A DNA stretch of 64,000 nucleotides from Archangium_A sp035910535. GTDB taxonomy: Bacteria > Myxococcota > Myxococcia > Myxococcales > Myxococcaceae. Made by a program: the position numbers and the translations under genes. Below are positions 1-8,330 of this stretch, piece by piece. The stretch's first letter is position 1, and the number at the start of each line of letters is the position of its first letter. The DNA lies in contig JAMHXF010000057.1 in NCBI GenBank assembly GCA_035910535.1, forward strand, positions 1 through 64,000, in the 5' to 3' direction. The notes beneath the pieces are model-generated. The model was given only the letters and a program-made list of their open reading frames with translations, ran no database searches and was not told the origin of the DNA.

Positions 1-408
1 GACGTCGGCGTTCGGCGTGCCGGTGATGACGCCCGCGTTGAACGACGCCCACGCCGGGAGGTTCGTCACGCTCAGCGTGCGCGGCTCCGTGCCGGTGGCC
101 GTCAGCGTGTAGCTGAAGCCCTCGCCGACGACGGCGTCAGCGCTGAGCGCCGAGGTGATGGCCGGCTTCGCGCGCACCGTAATGACCAGCGTCTTGCTGT
201 CGGTGCCCGCCGCGTTGCTGACCGACAGCGTGATGGCGGCGTCGACGTCGCTCGTCGGCGTGCCGCTGATGACGCCCGCGTTGAACGACGCCCACGCCGG
301 GAGGTTCGTCACGCTCAACGTGCGCGGCTCCGTGCCGGTGGCCGTCAGCGTGTAGCTGAAGCCCTCGCCGACGACGGCGTCAGCGCTGAGCGCCGAGGTG
401 ATGACCGG
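1..408. repeat. Near-identical tandem Ig-repeat units within the surface lipoprotein
   Basis: Two successive 243-bp (81-codon) units are almost identical at the DNA level. About 165 bp starting near base 25 recurs from base 268 with only a few substitutions, while older repeats further into the gene have diverged. This indicates a recent in-frame duplication at the C-terminal side of the repeat array. Confidence 0.8.
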
Positions 409-3400
409 CTTCGCGCGCACCGTGATGGTCAGCGTGCGCGTGTCGCTGCCTGCCGCGTTGTCGGCGGTGAGCGAGATCGACGTCGTGCCCGACGCGCTCG
501 GCGTGCCCGTGAGCGAACCCGTCGCCGAGTTGAACGAGAGCCATGAAGGCACGCCCGTCGCGCTCAAGGTCAGCGGCGCGGTGCCCGTGGCCGTCATCGT
601 GTAGCTGAACGCCTCGCCGACAATCGCGTCAGCCGATGAAGGCGAGGTGACCTCGGCGCGCTTGCGCACCACCACCTGCAACGTCTGGCTGTCGGTGCCC
701 GCGCTGTTGCTCACGCCCAGGCCGATGCTCACGTTGCCGTCGACCGTCGGCGTGCCGCTGATGACGCCCGTCGCCGCGGTGAACGACGCCCACGAAGGCA
801 GCGTGCCGACGGTGAAGGTCAGCGCCTGCGAGCCGCTCGCGGTGATGGTGTACGAGAAGCTCTGGCCGACGACCGCCTCGTCCGAGAGCGAAGAGGTGAT
901 GGCCGGGCGCGTACGCACCGAGATGCTCAGCGTGCGCGTCGCGACGCCGCCGGAGTTCTCAGCACGCAGCAACACCGAGAAGTCACCGTCGGCCGAAGGC
1001 GTACCGCTGAGCAGCCCGTTGCTGAACGTGGCCCACGCCGGCACCTGTGACGCCGACAACGTCATCGGGCCCGAGCCGGTCGCCGTCAACGTGTAGCTGA
1101 ACGACTCACCGACGATGGCCGTCGCGCTCGACGCCGAGGTGATGGCCGGCGGCGCGACGATGGTGATGACGAGCGTCTTGTTGTCTTCACCCAGCGCGTT
1201 AGTGGCCTTGAGGTTGACCGAGACGCTCGCGCCCTCCGTCGGCGTGCCGCTGATGGTGCCCGTCGCCGCGTCGAAGCTCGCCCACGAAGGCAGGCCCGTC
1301 GCCTCGTACGTCATGGGCACCGCGCCGCTCGCGGTGACGGTGTACGTGAAGGGCACGTTCACCGCGCCGCTGCTGGTCAACACGCTGTTGATGTGCGGCG
1401 GCGTCGGCGTCGGAGGCGGCGCCGCGACGCTGATGGTCAACGTGCGCGAGTCGTTGCCGATGGTGTTGCTGGCCTCGAGCGTGACCGTGAAGGTGCCCGG
1501 CGAAGGAGGCGTGCCCGAGAGCAGGCCGCTCGCCGCGTCGAAGCTGAGCCACGCCGGCAGGCCGCTGACGTTGCGCGCGATGGGCGTCGTGCCTTCGGCG
1601 AGCAGCGAGTACGTGAAGGCCTGGCCCGCAGTGCCGTTGGCCGTGAGCGCCGAGGTGATGACCGCCGGGCCGTCGACGGTGAGCACCAACGTCTGGTTGC
1701 TGGTGCCGACCGAGTTGCTCGCCGTCAGCCCGATGGACAACGTGCCCGCGCTGCTCGGCGTGCCGGTGATGACACCCGTCGAAGCGGTGAAGGTCGCCCA
1801 GGCCGGCAGCGACGAGACACTGCGCGTCACTCCGGCAGGCGTCGCGGTCAGCGTGTACGTCCACGCCGTGCCGACCGTCGCCGTGCTGCTCAACGACGAG
1901 GTGATGATGGGCGCCGCGCCCACCGACACCGCGATGACCTTGTAGTCCGAGCCGAACGCGTTGGTGGCCACCACCGGCACGTTGAAGACGCCCAGCGCCG
2001 CCGAGTTGCCGGCGAACACGCCGTTGGTGCTGTTGAAGTACACGGTGCCCGGCAGGGCGCTCGCGTTGTACTGAATGGTCGCGCTGCCCGTGGCCGTCAC
2101 CACCACGTTGCTCCACGCCGTCGACGCCGCAGCGACCGAGAAGGTCATCGCCGAGGTGATGGTGGGCGCCGTGCCGATGGTGATGACCAGCGCCTGTGTC
2201 GCGGTGCCATTCACGTCGCTGGCCGAGAGGTTGATGGTCGCCGAACCAACCGCCGGAGGCGTACCGCTGATGACGCCCGTCGCCGCGTTGAACGACGCCC
2301 ACGCCGGCAGGTTGGCGGCCGACAACGTCATCGGGGGCGAGCCGGTGGCCGTCAGCGTGTAGCTGAAGGGCTTGCCCACCGCGGCGTTGGCCGTCGACGG
2401 GCTGGTGATGAGCGTAGGAATCGGCGCGAACGTGCCGGTGACGCTCTGCGCCGCGACGACGGTGAAGGTGCAGGCCTGCGTGCCGCTGCAGGTGCCGCCA
2501 GACCAGCCGACGAAGTACGAGCCCGCCGACGGCACCGCCTGCAGCGTGACCTGCGTGCCGACCGCGAAGTTGCCGTTGACCGTCGAGCAGCCCGCGCCAC
2601 ACGACAAGCCCGTGGGCGTGGCGATGATTTCACCGCCGCCCGCGCCGCTACGACTCACGGTGACAGGCAGCACCAGCGTCGAAATCGAGTCGTCGTCGCC
2701 AGCGCCATTGTCGAGCGCGTACTGCTCGACGGTGCCCGCAGGCGCGGTGGCCAGCGCGGTCACGCTGACCATGCCGGTGCCCACGCCGAGAACCACGTTG
2801 GCCTTGAGGCTCCAGGTGACGCTCTTGCCCGAAGGAATGGTGGCCAGCGCGTCGATGGCGCCGACGCCGCTCGCCGTGCCGCACGACGCGCCCGACTGGG
2901 CGGTGCACGTCCACGTGGCGTTGGTCAGCTGCGCCGGGAGGTTCGAGACGAGGCGCGCGTTGGTCGCCGTGGTCGGGCCGCGGTTGAGCACCGTGATGGC
3001 CCACGTGTTTTCCTGGCCCCACGCGAGGCTGGTGGTGGCGTCGTCGACGCTGGTGACGAGGTCGACGTACTGCGTGGTGCCGCCGGTGGTGACCTTCGTG
3101 GTGACCAGCGGGCCGGTCAGCGGGCGCTCCTGGTTCGACTCGCTGAAGTACCAACCGTGGCGAATCTCGCCGGTGGCCGTGGCGTCAGCGCGCACGGTGA
3201 TGCGCACGTTGCGTGACGCGCCGGCCGCCAGCGCGCCCAGCGTGCAGCTCACGGTGCCGCGCGTGCCGACCGTCGGCGTGGTGCAGGTCACGCCCGCCGT
3301 GTCGACCGAGCGGAAGGTGGTGCCCGCCGGCAGGTACGCCGTCACCTTCGTGCCCGTCGACGTCGCCGTGCTGCCGTTGAGCACCCGGTACGTGTACTGA

Positions 3401-4233
3401 AAGTCGCTGCCCGCCTCGACGCTGTCCGGGCCCGAGCCGTACGCCACGAGGCCGGGAATCGACGAGCCGAAGCTGTCGATGATGGCCTCACCCCAGTGGC
3501 CGCTCGGGCTGCAACCACCGGCGATGATGGTGGCCTTAAGCGTGTCGCCGATGCTGACCGCGTTGCGCGACACCGGGAGGTCGAAGAGCAACCAGTCGGT
3601 GTACACGACGTTGCCCGCCGCGTTCGACTGCCACGGCACGCCGGCCTCGTTCGAGAAGTTGAAGCGGCTCGCGAGCACCGTGCCCTTGGTCACGTTCTCG
3701 ATGGCCACGTAATAGAAGGGCTGCTGCTTGACCGTGTGGCCCGGGTTCTCGAGCACCGGCAGCACCACGAAGCGCACGTGCACCAGGCCGTCAGCCGGGT
3801 CGATGTCGCTGGTCGTCACCACCGACGACTGCGTGATTTTGTTCGCGTTGTTGTTCAGGCCCTGGCTGTTCACGATGGCCGCGTAGGCGCCGTAGCGCGG
3901 GTAGCGCGCAGCGTCGGCCGCGGTGAGCCCGGGAGGAATCTGCGAGTACGGCGTGCCGCCGTTGATGACCATCGTCTTATTGGTGCCGCCTGCGGTCAGG
4001 CCCAGCGACGCCTCGTTGACCACCGGGTACGTGGGAATGCCCGAGCTCGGCACGAGGCCCGTCGTCACCGTCCACCCGCTCAACGTGCCCGACTCGAAGC
4101 CCGGGTTGGTGAAGAGCGCTTCTTCGCTGTGTTCGTGCGCGTGCGCTTCAGGCTCGATGACGGCGGGCTGCTCGAGGCACGCGGCGATGACCAACAGCAG
4201 GGAGACGGCAGGCGCGAGACGGAGAATTCGCAT
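1..4233 (-). CDS. Giant putative-Ig-repeat surface lipoprotein (C-terminus cut by window edge)
   Basis: Reading from an ATG at 4233 gives 1411 sense codons with no stop to base 1, so the 3' end lies outside the window. The N-terminus is a lipoprotein signal with lipobox VIAAC (Cys19), so the protein is probably anchored in the outer membrane. A segment from about residue 42 (NPGFESGTLSGW) resembles the start of carbohydrate-binding-type beta-sandwiches. Residues about 260-520 contain two DUF11-like 'conserved repeat' modules, and about 530-600 an InlB-B-like repeat (GAGCS...GWSG). From about residue 604 onward there are roughly nine He_PIG-type putative Ig repeats of about 80 residues, each with the signature LPxWxxFxxxxGxxxGTP. 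The role is probably adhesion or surface display; no catalytic domain is visible. The next gene, 4333-6432, is on the same strand and ends 99 bp upstream. Confidence 0.88.
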   Translation of the reverse strand, partial: MRILRLAPAVSLLLVIAACLEQPAVIEPEAHAHEHSEEALFTNPGFESGTLSGWTVTTGLVPSSGIPTYPVVNEASLGLTAGGTNKTMVINGGTPYSQIPPGLTAADAARYPRYGAYAAIVNSQGLNNNANKITQSSVVTTSDIDPADGLVHVRFVVLPVLENPGHTVKQQPFYYVAIENVTKGTVLASRFNFSNEAGVPWQSNAAGNVVYTDWLLFDLPVSRNAVSIGDTLKATIIAGGCSPSGHWGEAIIDSFGSSIPGLVAYGSGPDSVEAGSDFQYTYRVLNGSTATSTGTKVTAYLPAGTTFRSVDTAGVTCTTPTVGTRGTVSCTLGALAAGASRNVRITVRADATATGEIRHGWYFSESNQERPLTGPLVTTKVTTGGTTQYVDLVTSVDDATTSLAWGQENTWAITVLNRGPTTATNARLVSNLPAQLTNATWTCTAQSGASCGTASGVGAIDALATIPSGKSVTWSLKANVVLGVGTGMVSVTALATAPAGTVEQYALDNGAGDDDSISTLVLPVTVSRSGAGGGEIIATPTGLSCGAGCSTVNGNFAVGTQVTLQAVPSAGSYFVGWSGGTCSGTQACTFTVVAAQSVTGTFAPIPTLITSPSTANAAVGKPFSYTLTATGSPPMTLSAANLPAWASFNAATGVISGTPPAVGSATINLSASDVNGTATQALVITIGTAPTITSAMTFSVAAASTAWSNVVVTATGSATIQYNASALPGTVYFNSTNGVFAGNSAALGVFNVPVVATNAFGSDYKVIAVSVGAAPIITSSLSSTATVGTAWTYTLTATPAGVTRSVSSLPAWATFTASTGVITGTPSSAGTLSIGLTASNSVGTSNQTLVLTVDGPAVITSALTANGTAGQAFTYSLLAEGTTPIARNVSGLPAWLSFDAASGLLSGTPPSPGTFTVTLEASNTIGNDSRTLTISVAAPPPTPTPPHINSVLTSSGAVNVPFTYTVTASGAVPMTYEATGLPSWASFDAATGTISGTPTEGASVSVNLKATNALGEDNKTLVITIVAPPAITSASSATAIVGESFSYTLTATGSGPMTLSASQVPAWATFSNGLLSGTPSADGDFSVLLRAENSGGVATRTLSISVRTRPAITSSLSDEAVVGQSFSYTITASGSQALTFTVGTLPSWASFTAATGVISGTPTVDGNVSIGLGVSNSAGTDSQTLQVVVRKRAEVTSPSSADAIVGEAFSYTMTATGTAPLTLSATGVPSWLSFNSATGSLTGTPSASGTTSISLTADNAAGSDTRTLTITVRAKPVITSALSADAVVGEGFSYTLTATGTEPRTLSVTNLPAWASFNAGVISGTPTSDVDAAITLSVSNAAGTDSKTLVITVRAKPAITSALSADAVVGEGFSYTLTATGTEPRTLSVTNLPAWASFNAGVITGTPNADV

Positions 4234-4332
4234 GGTGGTGGGCGGCGCCACTGCGACTGGCGGGCCAACCTCCATTCCCCTCGGAAACGCGCTGTTGGGC
4301 GCGCGGCTACGACGGGTGAGCGCATACCCGGA

Positions 4333-6432
4333 TCAGCCGACGCCCCCCGGTGTGACGACTGACTCAGGCGCACGCATTGACCCGCCGGTGTGATGAAACG
4401 CGAGGCGCTGCTGGGCGTCGTACAGCGCGGTGAGGTGCTGCGTGAGCCGCTCGACCTGCCCCTGCAGCAACGGGTCGAGCACCGTGGCGTCGACGCCCAT
4501 GCGGCTCAGCTCGCGCGGCGGCCGGTGCTCCTTGAGCGCCGACGAGAGCTCCTCGAGCGCGCTGTCGAAGGCCTGCACCAGCGATTCAGGCAACGCGGGC
4601 ATCGCCGTCAACGTCAGCGCCGTCCAACAGAAGCGGCGCAGGTAGAGCAGCAGCGTGATGAGCGGCTCGAGCTCGTGTTCGCTCAAGCTCCGCTCGGCGA
4701 CGATGCGCTGGAAAGAGACGTCGGCGTTGCCCACCAGCAGGCCGAAGCGGCGGCGTACCTCTTCTATAGAAGCGTCTGGCGCGCGCGGCGTGTGCGTCGT
4801 CGTGCGGAAGAGTGTGCGCAGCGCGTCGATGGCTTTGGCCAGCTCGTCGCCGATGCGCGTGCGCTCGGTGCCAGGCCAGAGCAGCCGCGAGGCGAGCAAC
4901 GCAGCGACGCCCGCCGCGACGTTGGTGGTGGCGCGCACGCCCGCCAACTTCGAGTCGAGCCCGTTGAGCTGCGCGAGCAACAGGAACGTCGGCGTGAGCA
5001 GCGTGGCGTAGAGCGCGTAGTTGACCTGAATGACCGACACGCTGACCGCCGCCATCACCGCGCACACCGGCAGCAGCACGCGCGGGTCGTCGACGAAGCC
5101 GGTGATGGCGACCGCAATCATCGACCCCAGCACCGTGCCGCCCACGCGCTGCAGCGAGCGCAGGAACGTCGCCGGCGCGTGCGGCTGCAAGACGACGAGC
5201 ATGGTGATGGTGGCCCAGTAGCCGTGCTCGAGCTGCAGCGCGCCGATGACGGCGACTGAACCTGCGACGAGCACCGCCACGCGCAGCGCGTGACGGAGCT
5301 CCACCGACTCGGGGTTGAGCGTCGAGCGCAGCGTCACCCACCACGGCGCGCGCTCGTCGAGCGACGGGTTGGTGACGGGCGCCACGGTCTCCAACGCCAG
5401 GTCGACGGCCTCGAGCAGCTCAGCGGCGTGAAGCAACTGCGCGCGCTTGAGCGGCGCCTCGACCGGGGCGATGCACGCGACGAGCGCGGCGACCGAGACC
5501 TCGGCGTGCGGCACGCTCGCCTGCTCGTTCTCGTCGATGGCGTAGCGCGCGAGCGCACGGCAGGCCTCGGCGACGCGCGCGAGCTGGCGCTCGAGCTCCG
5601 TGCGCACGGGCTCCGGGGCGTCGCGCGTGCTGGCGCTCTCGAGCACGTCGGTGAGCGCCACGATGCGCCCGAAGGTCTGGTCGCAGGTCTGCACGAGCCC
5701 CAGCAGCCACGCCGTCTTGCCGCTGAGCGCGCGCGTGTTGCCGCGAATCGCCGCGAGCTGCACGCGCGCCGCTTCGATGGCCGTGCGCACCATGGTGTGG
5801 TCCTTCTGGTGCAGCGTGTGCCAGCTGCGCGAGCCGACGTCGGCCAGCTGCGCCGCGACCTGGTCGACGTGCGCCGCCAACGCGTCGAAGCACGCGGCGA
5901 CCGCTCTGCGCGCCGGCGCGTACTGGCGAACCGGCCACACGACGAGCGCGAGCAGCGCTGCCCAGCACACGCCCAGCGCATTGACGCCACCACGCTCGAG
6001 GGCGTCGACGAAGCGGCTCGCCGGCTGCGCCTGCGCGATGAGGAACATCACCGAGGTCACCGTGCCCACGCTGATGGCTTCGGGGCCCAGCACGCGCGCG
6101 AGCGCACCGGCGAGCACGAGCACGAAGGTCACCAGCACGCTGGCCCACAACGCGCTGCCCACGAAGGTGCCCAGCACGACGGCGAACGAGCCGAAGAGCA
6201 GCAGCGCGAGGAACGTCTTCGCGCGCGTGGCGTAGGCGCCGCCTTTGTCGGTGGTGGTGGCGACGAAGCCGGCGATGCCCGCCCAGTGAAACGCCGGGTG
6301 CCCCGAGAGCGAGCCTGCCACGAGCGGAATGAAGGTGGCCGCCGCCGCGCGCAGCCCGAGCATCACCGTGAACTGCCGCGTCTCGAGCTTCGTGGCTTCT
6401 TGCAAGGGTCTGACGAACTGCGCCAACGCCAT
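4333..6432 (-). CDS. FUSC-family inner-membrane protein (YccS/AaeB-like)
   Basis: This 699-residue protein has two hydrophobic blocks, at about residues 25-175 and 385-520, separated and followed by long soluble helical regions. That is the layout of FUSC proteins (YccS, AaeB, fusaric acid resistance). The second block carries the family's typical run HGYWATITMLVVLQP followed by RVGGTVLGS. Members are thought to export aromatic acids or affect the envelope, but the substrate cannot be read from the sequence. The gene is divergent from the flavin oxidoreductase with about 50 bp between the chosen starts, so the promoters must be shared or overlapping. The length fits the YccS group. Family assignment is confident; function is inferred. 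Confidence 0.88.
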   Translation of the reverse strand: MALAQFVRPLQEATKLETRQFTVMLGLRAAAATFIPLVAGSLSGHPAFHWAGIAGFVATTTDKGGAYATRAKTFLALLLFGSFAVVLGTFVGSALWASVLVTFVLVLAGALARVLGPEAISVGTVTSVMFLIAQAQPASRFVDALERGGVNALGVCWAALLALVVWPVRQYAPARRAVAACFDALAAHVDQVAAQLADVGSRSWHTLHQKDHTMVRTAIEAARVQLAAIRGNTRALSGKTAWLLGLVQTCDQTFGRIVALTDVLESASTRDAPEPVRTELERQLARVAEACRALARYAIDENEQASVPHAEVSVAALVACIAPVEAPLKRAQLLHAAELLEAVDLALETVAPVTNPSLDERAPWWVTLRSTLNPESVELRHALRVAVLVAGSVAVIGALQLEHGYWATITMLVVLQPHAPATFLRSLQRVGGTVLGSMIAVAITGFVDDPRVLLPVCAVMAAVSVSVIQVNYALYATLLTPTFLLLAQLNGLDSKLAGVRATTNVAAGVAALLASRLLWPGTERTRIGDELAKAIDALRTLFRTTTHTPRAPDASIEEVRRRFGLLVGNADVSFQRIVAERSLSEHELEPLITLLLYLRRFCWTALTLTAMPALPESLVQAFDSALEELSSALKEHRPPRELSRMGVDATVLDPLLQGQVERLTQHLTALYDAQQRLAFHHTGGSMRAPESVVTPGGVG

Positions 6433-6484
6433 GCAGGTGAATGTACGAGCGAAGCGCGCGGCCCGCCGCTACTTCGCCGACGCC

Positions 6485-7468
6485 ATGAGCCGCTCGATTC
6501 CTCTGTCTGTTCTCGATCTCGCGCCGGTCAACGAAGGCAGCGAGCCCGGCGCTTCGTTTCGCAACTCGCTCGACCTCGCGCAGCACGCCGAAGCGTGGGG
6601 CTACCAGCGCTACTGGTTGGCTGAACACCACAACATGCCGGGCATCGCGTCGGCCGCGACGTCGGTGGTGATGGGCTTCATCGCGCAGGGCACGAAGACC
6701 ATTCGCGTGGGCGCCGGCGGCGTCATGCTGCCCAACCACGCGCCGCTCATCATCGCCGAGCAGTTCGGCACGCTGGCCTCGTTGTTCCCCAATCGCATCG
6801 ACCTCGGCGTCGGCCGCGCGCCCGGCACCGACGGGCTCACCTCACGTGCGCTGCGCCGCGACCCGTCGGCCTCCGACACCTTTCCTCAAGACGTGCAGGA
6901 ATTGATTCACTGGTTCGCGCCTGAACGCGCGGGCCAGAAAGTGCGCGCGGTGCCGGGCGTCGGCCTCGAAGTACCGGTGTGGATCCTGGGCTCGAGCCTC
7001 TTCGGCGCGCAGCTCGCCGCCGCGCTGGGGCTGCCGTACGCGTTCGCCTCGCACTTCGCGCCCGACGCGTTGGACCAGGCGCTCGCCATTTACCGGGAGC
7101 GCTACGAGCCGTCGGCAGCGCACCCGAAGCCGCACGCCATGGTGGCGTACAACGTCATCGCCGCCGACACCGACGAAGAGGCGACGCGCTTGTCGACCTC
7201 CGTGCTGCGGCAGTTCGTGAACATTCGTCGCGGCACGCCGGGCAAGCTGCAGCCACCGGTCGACGCGCTGCACCTCGAAGAAGCCGAGCAGCTCTTCGTC
7301 GAGCAGATGTTGTCGTGCCGCGCCGTGGGCAGCCCCAGCACGGTCAAGCGCAAGCTCGACGCGTTCATCGAGCGTACGCAGCCCGACGAGCTCATCATCA
7401 CCGGGCAGATCTACGACCACGCCGCACGCCTGCGCTCCTATGAGTTGCTCGCGGGCGTCATGCGCTGA
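6485..7468 (+). CDS. Luciferase-like LLM-class flavin-dependent oxidoreductase
   Basis: The protein has 327 residues and starts at the ATG giving SRSIPLSVLDLAPV, the standard beginning of the MsnO8-type branch of bacterial luciferase-like monooxygenases. It would be a TIM barrel using reduced FMN and O2. Visible family signatures are YWLAEHHNMPG near the N-terminus, GAGGVMLPNHAPL and LGVGRAPGTDG (flavin phosphate region). The upstream in-frame ATG at 6431 overlaps the start of the divergent FUSC gene and would add a basic leader not seen in the family, so 6485 is preferred. The substrate is unknown. The GAF-domain gene follows 16 bp later on the same strand. Confidence 0.9.
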   Translation: MSRSIPLSVLDLAPVNEGSEPGASFRNSLDLAQHAEAWGYQRYWLAEHHNMPGIASAATSVVMGFIAQGTKTIRVGAGGVMLPNHAPLIIAEQFGTLASLFPNRIDLGVGRAPGTDGLTSRALRRDPSASDTFPQDVQELIHWFAPERAGQKVRAVPGVGLEVPVWILGSSLFGAQLAAALGLPYAFASHFAPDALDQALAIYRERYEPSAAHPKPHAMVAYNVIAADTDEEATRLSTSVLRQFVNIRRGTPGKLQPPVDALHLEEAEQLFVEQMLSCRAVGSPSTVKRKLDAFIERTQPDELIITGQIYDHAARLRSYELLAGVMR

Positions 7469-7484
7469 CGGTAACGTCGTGCGC

Positions 7485-8168
7485 ATGGACGCCCCTTCGT
7501 ACCTCTCGCGCGCAGCTCTCGATGTCGACGCCAGCGCAGTGCATGAAGCGCAGCAAACGCTGTGGGGCATCCTCGAAGAGGCCAAGAAGCAGAGCCTCCC
7601 CGCGACGCCGTCGGCGCTCAACGCGCTCTATCAATACAGAGTGCCGAAGCTCTCGCCCGACGGCACGTGCTCGCTGCACGGAGCGCTCGACCCCGTTCCG
7701 TACGACTTGAGCCGCGTGCTCGGCGGTCGCTCGGTGCAGAACTCGTTCTCGCTGCTGACGCTCGACGCGCTGGTTGAAGCCGTGCACCAGAGCGCTCAGC
7801 TCGCGTGGCTCGGCGTGTACCAGGTGCGCGGTGAAGTGCTGGTGAAGCTGGCGTGGCGTGGCAGCGACAGCCGCGCAGAATTCCCGCTCACCGATGATTT
7901 CGAAAAGCGCTCCACCAACGTGCGCGTCGCGCGGTCGGGCACCGCGAGCCTCGTCAACGACGTGCGCGCGCACGTGGCGAAGGGCGGCGCGTACTACGAG
8001 TGCGACCCGAAAGTTCAGGCTGAGCTCTGCGTGCCCATCTTCGAACCCGACGGGCGCCTCGTCGGCATCGTCGACGCTGAAGCCCTGCAGCCCGGCCACT
8101 TCTCGCCCGCACGAATCGCGCTCGTCAGCTCGCTGGCAGTTGAAGCGCCATCGCACCTGCCGCGCTGA
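7485..8168 (+). CDS. GAF-domain protein
   Basis: This 227-residue soluble protein starts at the ATG of MDAPSYLSRAALD, 16 bp after the preceding oxidoreductase gene, suggesting co-transcription. The C-terminal half (about residues 90-220) is a GAF fold. It includes LAWLGVYQVRGEVLVKLAWRG and ends in ELCVPIFEPDGRLVGIVD followed by HFSPARIALVSSLA, the usual GAF C-terminal strands. It resembles stand-alone GAF proteins related to free-methionine-R-sulfoxide reductase, but the reductase Cys triad is not evident, so small-molecule sensing is the safer call. The N-terminal 80 residues are not recognised. Confidence 0.75.
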   Translation: MDAPSYLSRAALDVDASAVHEAQQTLWGILEEAKKQSLPATPSALNALYQYRVPKLSPDGTCSLHGALDPVPYDLSRVLGGRSVQNSFSLLTLDALVEAVHQSAQLAWLGVYQVRGEVLVKLAWRGSDSRAEFPLTDDFEKRSTNVRVARSGTASLVNDVRAHVAKGGAYYECDPKVQAELCVPIFEPDGRLVGIVDAEALQPGHFSPARIALVSSLAVEAPSHLPR

Positions 8169-8330
8169 ATCAGCGACTGCTTCACGGTGCTGGGTGCTTC
8201 GTTGTGCATCATCAGCGTTAATCGCCCCGCAATGTGATGTCGGAGTTGCCAGTTTTCTCTCAAAAGGTGAGAGCAAGTTGGCGACCCCCCCTCTTGTGTG
8301 ACGCTGTGCGTAGCCAGTAGATCTGAGGGT

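Noticed and set aside
1393..3216. A 607-codon plus-strand open frame opposite the Ig-repeat protein
   Set aside because: It is an Arg-rich mirror frame. The minus strand reads as a continuous lipoprotein with regular beta repeats.
6329..6484. N-terminal extension of the luciferase-like enzyme
   Set aside because: The extension overlaps the divergent FUSC coding region and does not resemble the family's start. The ATG at 6485 gives the standard N-terminus.
8169..8330. Hairpin CTCTC-N7-GAGAG as a terminator after the GAF gene
   Set aside because: The stem is only 5 bp with no T-run in the right place, so it is too weak to call.
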